DNA of 64,000 bases from positions 45,021,454-45,085,453 of the forward strand of contig NC_062214.1 in NCBI RefSeq assembly GCF_902686445.1, written 5' to 3'. A program made the translations under genes and the position numbers. The notes below the pieces were generated by a model. The model saw only the letters and a list, made by a program, of their open reading frames with translations, did no database searches and was not told the DNA's origin. Shown here one piece after another: positions 12,663 through 24,310 of the stretch (the first letter of the stretch is position 1; every line of letters begins with the position of its first letter). The stretch is from Sciurus carolinensis. Taxonomy: Eukaryota; Chordata; Mammalia; Rodentia; Sciuridae.

Positions 12663-12952
12663 ATGATGTAAGCATTTTTTTAAAATTCTGATTCTCAAAG
12701 TGAACACATGTTGCCGTGTCATGAATGTCATGGAGAGAGAATGTGTGTACCTCTGGATACAGTAGTGTTTTGTAGAATAGAACTGTGTCCTATGTGTTAC
12801 GGTCTACATGAATTTCAAGTAAAGGTTACATGTTTAATGAGATATATCTGCTAATATGACTTGCATAAATTTAATAAGAGTAACACATTGGGTTCATATT
12901 CTTCAACTTGTATCTAATGATAAATTGTATTTAGATCATTGAAATACTAAAT

Positions 12953-13015
12953 CTTTTTTTTTTTTTCCCGGTGCTGGGGATCAAACTAACATCCTTGTGA
13001 ACTGTAGGCAAATCG
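12953..13015 (-). repeat. Truncated ID-type SINE with target duplication
   Basis: Oligo-T, 'cccggtgctggggatcaaactaacatcc', then a diverged remainder. Direct 'taaatc' copies at 12948-12953 and 13016-13021, each followed by T-runs, probably represent the target duplication. Confidence 0.65.
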
Positions 13016-13021
13016 TAAATC

Positions 13022-14149
13022 CTTTTTTTAAAAAAGCAGTTGGTGAGAGAAATCCTAAGGGCTGTGAAAAAGGAACCACTGAGCTGGAGGGTTAGTGACC
13101 GCTCTCACTGTGAGAATTCAGCAGGAGAGCAAGCCACATTTTCTGTGATGATCGAACCACTACAGAATATAATACCTGGGTCAATTTTCTACAGAGATGG
13201 GTCCTAGGATGTGATTGTCTTATTGAGTCTGTCGATGAGCAACTGCTAGGGCTCTCCTTTGGTGATTATAATTAGCTGGCTGTTACAATTCAGGTGAGCA
13301 CCATGGGTTAAGTAACTGGGAGAAAGGTCAAGTTACCAGGCACTGGTACCCCAGCTTGGTGACAATGCTAATCTTACTAAAGGTGAGTATATACACGCTC
13401 ATTTCAGTAGTCACCCAATGAGGCTTAACTTAAATGTTTTGGAGGATAAATAAAAGGTACCTACCTGGATTTAAAAATCACTTAATAATGCCATCTAATC
13501 CCCCTGAGTAGGAGAGAATTAAAAAAAAAAAAAAAAAAAAGCCTCAGCATTTCCTTAGAAAACAGTTAGGTAAAGTTGACCATTTCAAAAAGAGTAGGCA
13601 CAGACTAACATGGGAAAAGTAAATTCTGCCATAAACATACAAGGAAAAGGAAAGGAATTAAAACAAATTTTTTGGAATGATTTATTTTGAAAAAACAAAT
13701 TCTAGTCTTTCTCCAAACAGCCTTGTCTCTGAATTGTTATGTTATTTTTATTTTTAACTTGCTGGCCTCTTCTTTTTGCCAGGGAGTCAGTGAATGTTAA
13801 ATGCCTGAGTTCCTGCAACTGTCCATCTTTGAACTGACCATGTGAGAGCAGATCTATTCTGTGCAGCTCGACTCCTCCAGGCCAAAGGCACAACCTCTGC
13901 TCCAGCTGTCTGGAGGTACCTATCTGGCTTGTTGAGGTGCCCTAGCACCTCCTAAGTGAATTCTGACCACTCAAAAAGTCTCAATTTTAAGAAAGATCAT
14001 GCACACTGAGCAACAATCAATTCTACCCTTTTATTTCATGCCATGAAAACAAACCTCTATAACATTTCTATCCATCTGTCCATCTGTCCACAGACATATT
14101 TACCAATCTGACTACATGCTAATAAATTGGGCACAGAGATTTTCTCTTA
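13022..14149. other. Unique non-coding DNA with poly(A)20
   Basis: A pure A20 run at 13521-13540 has no recognisable SINE or pseudogene in front of it. No gene seen. 'tctatccatctgtccatctgtcc' near 14069 is a short CATC-type repeat. Confidence 0.4.
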
Positions 14150-14240
14150 TAATTTTCAGAAAACCTGACAAAGAAGGCATTACTCTTCTTCCTTTACAAC
14201 AGAAGAAACTGAGGTTCTGAGAGGCTAAAGATTAGCTCAA
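14150..14240 (-). repeat. MIR-like SINE fragment
   Basis: 'ttacaacagaagaaactgaggttctgagaggctaaagattagctc' is the diagnostic antisense MIR core. Confidence 0.7.
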
Positions 14241-14315
14241 AAGCAAACCAACTTTGGCAATTCCATATGGTTCTAGAGCCCCAGAAGGTGTCTGGAGGTG
14301 GGTGTCTACTTTCTT

Positions 14316-14412
14316 CCCACAAAATGCTTGGGACCAGAAGTGTCCCAGAGTTTGGAGGCTTCAAATATGTGCATAAGAATAAGAATATGTGCTTCAAATA
14401 AGAATATGTGCA
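14316..14412 (+). repeat. Fragment of TA-target DNA transposon family
   Basis: 'aaatgcttgggaccagaagtgtcc' and 'tatgtgcata' correspond to one arm of the element fully seen at 15571-15988. It is followed by a 20-bp local duplication containing 'aagaatatgtgc' twice. Confidence 0.55.
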
Positions 14413-14422
14413 TAGTCTTCTA

Positions 14423-14548
14423 TCGATTGAACATCCCTAATCCAAGAATCCAAATCTAAAAGGCACAAGATTTTAAGCATCACTCAAGAAGTTTCAGATT
14501 TCAGAGCATTTAGGAATTTCTACTTTTGGATTAGGGATGCTCAACCTG
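14423..14548. mobile_element. TA-flanked MITE with terminal inverted repeats
   Basis: The left end reads 'tcgattgaacatccctaatcc' and the right end 'ggattagggatgctcaacctg', an inverted pair of about 22 bp. Both are flanked by TA (14421-14422 and 14549-14550), the target duplication of Tc1/mariner-Tigger elements. It is 126 bp with no transposase. Confidence 0.75.
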
Positions 14549-14551
14549 TAT

Positions 14552-15568
14552 ACTGAAAGAGGAAGGACAAATAAATCTAGCTGGAGGCAGGTGGAGAACC
14601 TGGAGAACTGGGGCCATGCACAGGAGACTGCTTCCACAGGATGGGAGTCTCTGAGAAACAAAGAATAAGCCTTCCAATGTAAGCCCAAAAATACAGACTC
14701 AGTTTAAAAAATGCAGCACTTTTTTGTACAAGCTGCATCAATAGTTTGACCTATCTCACAAAGTTCAAATGCTTTCATGTGAAGTCTAACAACTGCAAAG
14801 ATTCAAGAACAAACCTCGTTTAAAGCAAATTCTTTAATTTTGTAATAAATGCATTCTTTATTAAATCTAGTCAGCAACATGCACCCAGAGGACTACAGGG
14901 ACAAAGTTCCCTCATAAATATCTGGATGCATTTTTTGAGAATGAAGACAATATTCAAGAATTCCTTGGACTGTAACTTTTGCTTTACAACATAATAGGCA
15001 AGTGCTAAAATATTTTTCAGATGCAGCATGTAACCATGAAACTCTGAAACTCATCACAACAGAAGGTAGGTCAAATGGAGAAGACAAATTCCATAATGTA
15101 TATTTTAAATAGTAAAGTAATGTACACTCAGTAAAAGTTTAAATAAAATATTTTTGACCTCTTGTACCAAAACATACTTGGTTTTAATCATAGCTTCTTG
15201 GGCATGACACAGAGTTGTAAAATATCAAGGGGGGAAGAAGAAGGAAGAAAGAAGAGGGATGGTTATGGTCTGTGTGATTCCATAACTTGGTGTCCATTTG
15301 GGGCCTGAACAAAGCTCCCGAAGAACACAAGCTCTACTAATCTAGCCAAGTCAGTTTGTGAAGAATACAGTATGTATAAGCAAAATTAAAACAAAAATAA
15401 GGCCAATTTTAAGAAACACAGTTAGCGTCCACCAAACAAGTGACTCATGGTCACACACTGACCTATCAGGAGATTCATGAGAAGTGCCAGTAGCTCCTTT
15501 CATCAAGGGTCCTAGGGAAGATACTGAACTAAAACCCACAGTTTTAGCTAACTCTGACATTTTAAGAT
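14552..15568. other. Unique non-coding DNA
   Basis: Ordinary AT-rich sequence. Short frames on the minus strand have no domain signature. Confidence 0.4.
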
Positions 15569-15570
15569 TA

Positions 15571-15988
15571 CAGGTTAAACATCCCTAATCTGAAAAACGA
15601 AAATCTGAAATGCTCCAGAATCTGAAACTTTCGGAGTGCCAATACAATGCCACATGTAGAAAATTACATATCTTGAAGTTTTGTTTCATTCACGAGATTA
15701 TTTAAAAATACTGTGGAGGACTGGGGATGTAGCTCAGTATTAGAGTGTTTGCCTGGCATGCATGGCTTTGGGTTTGATCTCCAGCATCACAAAATAAATA
15801 AATATAAATAAATAATTAAAAGGATAAAACTGATATATATGAAACAGAAATGAATTTTGTGTTTGAACTTGGGGCCCATCTCCAAGATATCTCATTATGT
15901 ATATGCAAATATTCCAAAATCTAAGACAAATCTGAAATCAGAAACACTTCCAGTCCCAAGTTTTTCAGATAAAGGATAAAGTTCAAAG
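15571..15988. mobile_element. Old TA-target DNA transposon, split by a SINE
   Basis: Starts after TA with 'caggttaaacatccctaatc' and 'gaaatgctccagaatctgaaac', and ends near 'cttccagtcccaagtttttcagataaaggata'. Ends are inverted relative to each other and related to the copy at 14.4 kb. No transposase frame survives. An ID SINE (15720-15822) interrupts it, so the SINE is younger. Tigger-like by target and ends; the exact family is not assigned. Confidence 0.65.
15720..15822 (+). repeat. ID-type SINE nested in DNA transposon
   Basis: 'actggggatgtagctcagtattagagtgtttgcctggcatgcatgg', 'ggtttgatctccagcatcac', and an (AAAT)n tail. Confidence 0.85.
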
Positions 15989-17460
15989 CTAGAGTAGATG
16001 GAAGAGGTTTTAAAAGCATCTTTAAAACAAGTAGAAATGCTCTCATCCCCTTCTGAGTTCTTTAGTGAACTGTTTCAGTTGCACCCTAATGAATGGTTGA
16101 GGATGAGTCACCAACATACTGACACTAAAGCAGGGACAGGCCACCCATGTAGCTAAATACCGAGAAGTGAAGACAAAGGCAGAGAGGATCATGTCCTCGA
16201 TGGGATGTGGCGGTTTCAAAGCTGTTTGCCATGTCTTTAATCTATTTGGGGCTACAGGGCTGTATTCAATTTCCTTTTAGAGAGGCATTCAGAGTGAACT
16301 TAGGAGAACCAACTAAGTTACTCTTAGGTGTTCTACCCTATACCCTGAAGCAAACACATGGCATCCAAGAGAGATGGCTTGATGTAGAATCTGCTCTTCA
16401 CCTACAGTTCCAGACCTTGTTGTAAGTGGTGAACACCACAGCCCAATTTCCTCACAGAAGGCCCTGCAAAGCCATTTTTGGTGTTGTGTGTTGGTGACAG
16501 ATCCCTTGAAAGCTGTTGTAAGCCTCCTGGCCCTTGACCCAGCCCTGAAAGAGTAGTCAGCATGGGAGGGAAAGGGAAGGACAGATGAGTCCTGTGGAGT
16601 CATGAAGCGAAGTTCCACCATATGGAGGCAGAGGTGACACCTTATAAACTTAGCATGTCCACACTCCTGAGCTGATACTAAGTACATACCAAGATGTTAG
16701 GGGAAGCGTGAAGGAGGCAAGGAATGTACAGCACCTCCTGCTTTCAAGGTCACCATGTTTTGGGGAGAAAACATACACAAATAGAAGTTAATGCAAAGCA
16801 AAAAAGAAAGGATAATAAAGGATGAAACCTTGGATATATGTTTATTTAATTATATCTGAGGGAGAGGAATAGGAAATGGGAATGGGGGGGTCATCTACTA
16901 TATCAAGTTGGCTGGTACCCAGAGTGCAGAATTCTTTCTTTTAGCAAAGTTCTTGGGCTCTTCTTGGAAGACTACCCCAGAATCCCAGTGTGGTGACACA
17001 GGTAGCTCTAATCTCTTCACTAAGAAATGTTGGGGCCTAATGTGGGGACATGTCTGTGGACCTTCCCACAGGCAGGAACTGTACCTCATCATCTTTCCAG
17101 AGACTGCTCTGCTCATATGGATCAGAATCAAGATTGCCTATGTGGAGGATTAGTAGTAAAAGCTCTTGGAGAGTTCTTATTCCAAATTCTGTTTAAATGA
17201 GCAATCTCAGAAATACTGCAGCTACTGAAGACTTAAAATGGAGTGAATTATGTATTAAGTTGAATCACCAAAATTACTGATTTTTTGACCTATAAAATAG
17301 CAGTGGATTACTTTGAAAAGCCCATTGGGCCCCAGGTGTTTTTTCCACAGCATCTGTCTGGGGCCATAGTTTCACTGGCAGGCAGTTCTCCCTTCTTTCC
17401 CAAGTCATGGGCCACACACTCACCAGTAAACAAGGCAGCCTCCAGGGCTCCCAGAATCTT
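15989..17460. other. Unique non-coding DNA with overlapping short frames
   Basis: Contains a 124-residue minus frame (16313-16687) and two overlapping frames at 16.9-17.1 kb. None shows a recognisable domain, a clear splice-site pair or a promoter. I see nothing else. Confidence 0.35.
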
Positions 17461-17480
17461 TCAAATAAAATCCCACCCAC

Positions 17481-17690
17481 AACTGGGTGCAGTGGCTCAC
17501 ACCTGTTATTCCAGTAACTCAGGAGGCTGAGGCAGGAGGATTGCAGGTTCAAGGGCAGCTTCAGCAACTTAGAGACTTTGCCTCAAAATAAAAATAAAAA
17601 GCGGTGGGGATGTATCTCAGTGGTATCTGAGCACTGTATCTCCCAAGCATATGTGAGGCCCTGGGTTCAATCCCCAACATTGAAAAACAA
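17481..17690 (+). repeat. MEN / B1-dID dimeric SINE with target duplication
   Basis: Left half is 7SL-derived (B1-like: 'gcagtggctcacacctgttattccag', 'ggaggctgaggcaggagg'), then 'cagcaacttagagac' and 'cctcaaaataaaaat'. The right half is ID-like ('ggggatgtatctcagtgg', 'gccctgggttcaatccccaaca'). Copies of 'aaataa(a)atcccacc' flank it at about 17463-17477 and 17690-17703. Confidence 0.9.
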
Positions 17691-17703
17691 AATAAATCCC
17701 ACC

Positions 17704-18400
17704 TAGGACCTCAAAAGCTACTGAAGTCCTTGGCACTTCCATTTCCCAGTTAAATAGCTTGTGACATTTGCAGATGGGTTTGTAGGAGTTTTCTGTAAAG
17801 ACCTCAGTCTATTTGTAAATACCACCTCTACCAAGCAAAACAATTTAATAAGGTAAATCTTTTCTTGCTTGAAGATGTTATTTATCTATTCCCTTTTCCA
17901 ATGCTGTCCTTCAAACGAAGGGAAAATTAAGGGTGGCTGAAAAAGTGCATTTAAGTGCTATGGCAATAAACCTATAAAGGAGGCAGTGTCCCTGCCACGT
18001 TGCTGCCATGTCCATGGCAGGGACATGAAAGCATAGAAAGAGCCAAAGGGTAACTATCTAACTTCCCCCAGGGAGGCAAACTGGGTGGCTCTCAGAGGCT
18101 TCAATTTGTTGAGACTCTTGTTTCTCCTGCCTTTAAGTGGGAGGCAGGAGAGAAATATAAACAGAAACAGGAATGGAGCCCTGACCTTGTGGTGGTAGGA
18201 AGGCTCTAGGGAAGGAGATGGGTCAGACTGTAGGAGGGAGAGAGGTGAGTTACCACTCTGACTACCCAACATTTCCTGCCGAATATACTCAAGGGCCATA
18301 CCTGGCCTGATCCTGGAACAAACCAGTGGTCAGTGTGCAGTCTCCACCTGAGGCTGCCACACTGCATAGCCAGTGCTCCTAGGCTTGTTGATGGGAGACT
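17704..18400. other. Unique DNA with a perfect hairpin
   Basis: 17987-18025 folds as 'tgtccctgcca' against 'tggcagggaca' with a 17-base loop. Otherwise no gene or repeat recognised. Confidence 0.4.
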
Positions 18401-18404
18401 TAGG

Positions 18405-18560
18405 GTTCAGATTGCTGCTAGTAGAACTTTGGTTATTTCCCGGCCTTTCCTGATTTTGTGGCTTCCTCTGTAAAATGGGAACATTAATGCAACCCATTTG
18501 TTCATATTTGTGTAATATATGCATAACTTTATAAATGCCAGCTGAATGAATGCTGGCTTT
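18405..18560 (+). repeat. MIR-like SINE
   Basis: 'ggcttcctctgtaaaatgggaacattaatgcaaccc' is the sense MIR core ('cctcatctgtaaaatggggataataa'), with a plausible 3' end at 'aaatgccagctgaatgaatg'. Confidence 0.55.
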
Positions 18561-20160
18561 TATTAATTTAAATGGAAGTATTCCTTCTTTAAATAGGGAA
18601 TTTAAGTAGACTCTTGACCACAACTATCCTGGAGGTCCTGAAGGCCTCTGGTAACTTAGGATTCCCCTCCTTTTTACAAATCACATCCCATTGGTCTGGA
18701 GGAAAATCCAGACCAATCCAGAGCCCAATCATGTGTGACCACTACATCAGCAGACATCATTATCTTGTCCCTCCTACCAGGTCTGCTAGAGTTTGTACTA
18801 AGCAGCAGGGGCCTTTGAGGCAAGGTGTCCTTCCTCCCTTCAACCCTCCAGTAACTCCTGCATCATAGTAGGTGTCAAAGTCTTAGGATGGTGGGTGAGA
18901 CAGCCAGCCTGCTGTCATCTCTGACTTTGGCTGTGCCTCCCACATGCCACACATGCTCAATGCCCTCCTAGGTTCTCTGCTGAGATGCTCGCTCTTACAA
19001 TCTCTGCCTCTGTGGTTCTTGCGAATCCTTCAGAGTGGTTCTTAACTTGTGTCACTGGAGTCCAGCAATCTCTTTGGATGGCTCACAGTCAGAATTCTGG
19101 AGGTCCTTGAACTCAAATGGCAAGAAGGACATCTTTATTTTCACTACCCTCTAACTGAAATGAAGCATTTCTTTCCATTATAAGCCACAGAGGTATACCT
19201 GTGACTGTCTCCCTTAGAAATCACAGATACTTCCACAGTATATGATGTTGTTGCCACTGTATCAGAAGATTGATTCTGCTCATCACTACTTCAAAATTTC
19301 AGTAGTCTACTTAATTTTCCTATTTATAGCATCAACAACTAAAGCTGGGTATTTAATACATGAATGTTCATATAATACTACATATATGTTTGATTTTAAA
19401 AAGTCTTTCACTGTAACTGATTCACTTTGTAATCCTTTATTTTCTGCATTTATAAACATTCTGAGACAGGCAGGAGGAAAACCTAAAAGGCTGCCTCCCT
19501 TTATTCCTTTAAGTGTCCCTACTGAGTGCCAGGGTACGTTCCAGGTTGACACTCAGAAGTGGTAGTAAGAGTGACAGAGTATCTGCCCACTGGACTGAGG
19601 TACTGGTTGTGGGACTACAGATGTACCAGCTATGAACTCTGTCTACTCTCCTTATGCCACAGCAATGACTCCAGTTCAATTTTACACAGCCATGGAGAGA
19701 GACTGGACATCGCCTGAGGTCCCCACTGGTGAGCAAGATTCTGATCTGTAGCTGAAGATTCTGAGACAGTGTCAGGGTGGTTGTTGCCAATAAGTCTCTC
19801 AAGTTTGAGTAAAAAGGAAAAAAAAAAAAAAGGATTTTCAAGCTAGGAGACTAAAGAGTGGTGGAAGTGTGGAATACACATACACACAAATTTTTTTCAA
19901 CAACTAAATTCATATGTATTTACTTTGTCCTTGCTTGCAGAGTGCTCACGTAGAATGGAAGCTGAAACATAAATCCTTTGGGAAAGAAAGGCCTAAGACT
20001 GCCTTTGTCTTTAGACTTGTCCCTCCTAAGCAGACTGACGGTCACTTTTTATTGGGAAAGGCCTGAGTTGTAAGAGGAGGAGTGGGTATATTTATGAAGC
20101 CACTGTCTGCAGCAGGTGCTGCACTTACTGTTCTTTGTGCACCATATTTACTGTCCCTTT
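18561..20160. other. Unique non-coding DNA
   Basis: Several short frames (for example 19242-19565 plus and 19509-19841 minus) without domain signatures. An A-run at 19819-19832 has no visible retrocopy. Nothing else supported. Confidence 0.35.
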
Positions 20161-20162
20161 TC

Positions 20163-20225
20163 TTAGACATGGAAACTGAGGCTAGGAGACATGACCTATC
20201 CTGGCTCATGCCACTCTCCCAGTTT
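20163..20225 (-). repeat. MIR-like core fragment
   Basis: 'cttagacatggaaactgaggctaggagacatgacct' matches the antisense MIR core. Confidence 0.5.
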
Positions 20226-21269
20226 ATTACTATGTGCCCTGGCTGCCATTTAACAGTATGCTCAGAAATGCTGCAGACCTAACATTGGTCTTTCCAAGCA
20301 ATTCTGGTAAGTTTTTACAATTAGGTGCCACCTGAGAGACTAAATACCCAACTAGAAACATTTTTCTTATTTCTATATTCCAACGATAGATTCTGACCTG
20401 GGCTTGGGGTGGGGAAGGTGATGGGATGAACCAATGGAAAAGCTACAGGCAGCAGTTAAAAGTCCCTCTGAATCAACAGCTACATGCGCAGCTTCAAAGC
20501 AACACAAAACACGTAATTTAATTTCATAAAAGGATCTTTCTACAGTTTGTTTTTTTCCTCCCAGCCTATTGAAACGTACACACCATGAGGACAAAGTACA
20601 AGGCGCTCTTGAGCTGTAATTTTACTTCTGCACATATTTAATGTGCTGCCAGGGATGAAACATTTCATGGTTCCTGTGCTTAGCAAATGAAATAAATCAA
20701 TGTGTTAAGAGAGAGCCATTTTTTCTTGCTGTTTGGGGGAAGTGCTCTTTACTTTTCTATTAACAGAAATTTAATGAACCATTTCACATTTAAAAAACCC
20801 TTAGAAAGGTCATAATGCCTATTTCTTAATTAAGTTTTTAAAGTCAAATAATGCTAATTTTCTTTTATATCTCCACATGAGTAGCAGTGCTTTAAAAATA
20901 TTACTGAGAATAAACAACACCACAGAGCAAGGACTATTTCAGTTAGTTAAATATAGATGCTTGTAGGGCTTTATAAACAGAGATAGAGAAAGAGAAATGA
21001 CCTGGCCTAGCATTTTAAGTATAATCAAAGAACCAGGGAATTTGGGTTGCCATGGAAGTCAGGCCTAAATAAAGTTTATCATATGGTGCCGACTTGGCAT
21101 TGTGCTACAAAACAGGGAGCATAATAAAACCGAGGTGCTTTAAGAAACATTGGTCACTCGGCATTTAGGTTTCTTGTCTTGAATTTCTTTTAAATTTTTA
21201 TGCTTAAACTTCCCAGTCTGTATTAAAAAGGCCTAGGCTTTGTAGCATAACAGAAACAGGTACTTGAAG
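20226..21269. other. SINE-free unique DNA flanking a candidate enhancer
   Basis: Free of young SINEs and L1. AT-rich with many TTAAT/ATTTA words and low complexity. Possibly part of the regulatory block that follows. Confidence 0.35.
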
Positions 21270-21890
21270 CTCACTGCTGTTTCCTTCTTGGGCCAGTCTC
21301 ATTTTTTTCCATCTTAATTGCTGCAGACAGCATCGGAGCTTTGTCAGCTCTACCTGCTCTGAATAGAGGCACTTTTGGCCCCCCTTGTCAAAGACCAGGG
21401 AAGAAAGCACGCTCTCTGGTTGGCAGCAGTCTTGGATTCTCGCCCCCGGCCATACTGTGCAATCACACTGTTTATTCCACTGTAACAATCAGACAGCGAG
21501 AGCTGAGCACCTGGTACTCCCGGCCTGGGCCTTCCTTGGCAGCTGACGGGCAACCTCCCTGCCAGGTGGTCGCGCTTCAATTACATTAGCTAGCCATTCT
21601 AGGGTTAACGAGGACCCACTTTCTTCAGAATGCCCCGGGAAAATCAGTTATTCATAAAAGACAGTATGCCTTTTGTTGATCACTGAACAATGTTGCTGAA
21701 TATCCATTAAATTAAATTCTCTTTATTGGACTGAATAATGCAATAGCGATAGCCCCAGCTAGAAGTTTGCATGTTTATTTACCAAATTTCTGAATAATTT
21801 ATACATGAATCCTGGCTCTTTTTTTCATTTAGTGGCCAAATGCTTCTTCGGAATGGAGCGGTGTAGCTTTGCCTTCATTTTAATATGGGC
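21270..21890. promoter_or_regulatory. Candidate developmental enhancer / conserved non-coding element
   Basis: A repeat-free block with CpGs retained around 21400-21640 and 21850. It has dense binding-site-like words: 'caattacatta' (homeodomain, about 21578), CAGGTG (E-box, 21562), AACAATGTTG (SOX-like, 21686-21695), 'ttttgttgatcac' and 'tgcatgtttatttacc' (forkhead-like, 21769-21783). Short frames on both strands overlap here but lack coding support. Enhancer function is an inference from composition. Confidence 0.45.
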
Positions 21891-22635
21891 TAATACTCAC
21901 TTGCAAAGAAAAAACAAACAAAAGCAGAATTTAGTGGAGTGGTGAGGAAACGAAATTTTATTTTGATTCAGAATTCGCCTTCCAATTTTCTTTCAAGAGA
22001 ACTTTTAGATATATTGGTGTGAATTTATATAGATGATTTTGGGGGGCTATTTTGTATGAGCACCATTTTTCATGAGAGAAAATGAAAGAGAAGGAAAGTG
22101 GAGCAAGTGTGATAGTTGTTAAGCGAGGGAACTGCTGCCAATACTTAGGTACAGGGTGGCCCTGAACAGGTGAATTTGCATGGACCTGTGGAGACCTGGT
22201 AATTGAATTTAATGGATTGTTAGAATGTGTCTCCTTGCCCACCACAACTTCCTTCCTTCCAGAGAGCTGCTGCTTTCTGTGGTCCTCTGCAGCAGGAACC
22301 GTGATGGCAGAGGTAGCTTAAGACAGGACAACAAGCTAAAAAGTGCCTCCTTCCCTTCAGTCATCCACTACTTCTGTCTCCCTTAGGTATCAGAGAGGTG
22401 GGTTATTGGAGAAGCTGTCCTTCCCTCCTCCAGCTGAATGTTTTAGGTTTCCTGTGTTTGGAAGCACAGACCCACAGCCTCAGATACATGGCTGTATACT
22501 TTGAATGTATTGGAAAAACTGCAAGTGAAAATCTATGAAAAACACAGCTTCAGAGATATGATGAAGTCATTTAAATACAGTTACCTGGAGATTTAGCCTT
22601 TGCTGTTTGGAAGGTAATTTATATTTATTTACTTA
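21891..22635. other. Unique non-coding DNA
   Basis: No repeat recognised before the SINE at 22636. 21958-22245 minus is an unsupported 95-residue frame. Confidence 0.35.
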
Positions 22636-22722
22636 TTTAATTTTTCTCATGTTGCTCAGGATCTATATAGGCCCTTGCACATCTAGGCAAGCACTCTACC
22701 ACTGAGTTACACCCTCAGCCCA
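22636..22722 (-). repeat. ID-type SINE
   Basis: Diverged start, then 'ctaggcaagcactctaccactgagttacaccctcagccc', the reverse ID core. Confidence 0.8.
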
Positions 22723-22977
22723 GGTGATAATTTTAGAAGAGGATTTGTTTTTTTAAATTTAGAGATAGCATTAACCAAAATCTCACCACAATATTATCCT
22801 AAAACACATGTTAGTTATCACAAGGAAGATAAGACAAAGGAAAAAATGTCTATTGCATTTGCTTTCATTTAAGAAGGAAAAAATCTTACTCTTTTCAGAA
22901 ATGAAGAATAGTATCTGAAGAAATTTAGGGAGAAAGATATAAACTTTAGTTGATATGCAAATTAAAAGCAGTCCATT

Positions 22978-23092
22978 AAGGGTTGGGAATATAACTCAGT
23001 TGGTAGAATGCTTGCCTTGCAAGCATACGGCCCTGGGTTCAATCCCCAGCACCACCAAAAAAAAAAACAACAACAACAACAACAAAAAAACT
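22978..23092 (+). repeat. ID-type SINE with target duplication
   Basis: 'ggttgggaatataactcagttggtagaatgcttgcc', 'ggccctgggttcaatccccagcaccacc', A-run then (AAC)n tail. AGTCCAT flanks it (22970-22976 and 23093-23099). A well-preserved copy. Confidence 0.92.
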
Positions 23093-23184
23093 AGTCCATG
23101 AAAACAGTTTCATGGCTTAGTAGTAATACAGTTGGGCAGGCAGACGAAATTAGAGAAATGGGGCTGAGAGAGGGAGCACCCATC

Positions 23185-23372
23185 TCCATGTGAGGTATCA
23201 CTTCTGCCTGCTGGCCAAGAGACATTGGCAAATCACTTAATTTCTCTCTGTGTCTGTTTCCTCTCCTTCAAGATGGGAAAACAACCCTGTTCTCTAGTGA
23301 TGAGGAAGTGCATGTAAAACACTTAAGTACATGGCACACATTATAAGAGCTCATTAAATTATGATTCTTAAG
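23185..23372 (+). repeat. MIR SINE
   Basis: 'cattggcaaatcacttaatttctctctgtgtctgtttcctc' is the MIR core, followed by 'aaaacacttaagtacatggcacacattataagagctcattaaatt', the MIR 3' region. Confidence 0.85.
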
Positions 23373-23629
23373 ATAACCAAGAGGTACTTTGTTAGAACAT
23401 TCTCCACCTTCCTTAAGGCATCTTTATTCTACTCTGTATCATCTTAGCCTGATTCTAGTTGAGAGCACATATTCAGCTACTCTTGGTCCTTTAATGTAAC
23501 TACTTCATTGATTTCCTCTGCAGTAAAATAGCAAAAGCAAATTAGAATCCAGTGCCAGAGCAAAGCAAGAACTACAGAATAACTCTCTGCTACATTGCTG
23601 ATGGAACAGTAAGAGTATGGATTATAATT

Positions 23630-24310
23630 GGACATTCGGAAATAAATGTTTTAGTTTTGCTTCCTGATCATTTTCGATAAATGCTTTGGCTTTGCCTTGG
23701 CATTTATCTTCCCAAGGCAGACTGGTACCTGGTCACAATGTACGAGTCTAGAAACATTATCTCTGAATTATAAGATCCATCTTGTACAAGGCTCCCACAC
23801 AAAGGTATTAGAATGTGCTGATGACAAGCGGACACACTTCTATGGCTCAAAAACAATGGCTGACACTTCTGTATGAATAGGCAGAAGGCACATCAAAGGC
23901 AGCCTTTTATAGGGAAAAATTGTGTGATGCCCACTTTAATCTTTCTGAAAATCTATGCATGAACTGAACCCAATTTCATTTTTCACATAAATGCTCAGGC
24001 TTGATACAAGGACATCTTTTTCTTTGCAGTTAAAAGACGAGGAGACAAAGATATGCTAGCATAGCCTTTGAACTTTTTAAAGCTGTATCAATGGGCTGTG
24101 ATACTTAACCACTGATACAAGGGCAGAGATTTCACAATAGCTGCATTTAAAGCATTCTCACTAAAACCAGTCATCATTATAGATTAAAGAAAGACATTAA
24201 TATCCACATTTTCCTTAAAGCTGCATAGTTTTTATACTTTTAACCCTTTGATCAGCTAACAAAGGTCTAAAAAGGTAATGCTGAAATACCTCAAGGGTTT
24301 ATAAAATGAT
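23630..24310. promoter_or_regulatory. Candidate conserved block with hairpins and a TCF/SOX-like pair
   Basis: Repeat-free DNA. 23676-23719 can form two competing hairpins (GATAAATGC/GCATTTATC and TGCCTTGG/CCAAGGCA). 24245-24265 reads CCTTTG-N9-CAAAGG, an inverted pair of TCF/SOX-like sites. Regulatory role inferred. Confidence 0.3.

Noticed and set aside
13521..13540. Poly(A)20 as the tail of a processed pseudogene
   Set aside because: No retrocopy, SINE head or target duplication could be found upstream.
16313..16687. 124-codon minus-strand frame
   Set aside because: No family pattern and an overlapping frame on the other strand; nothing to separate it from chance.
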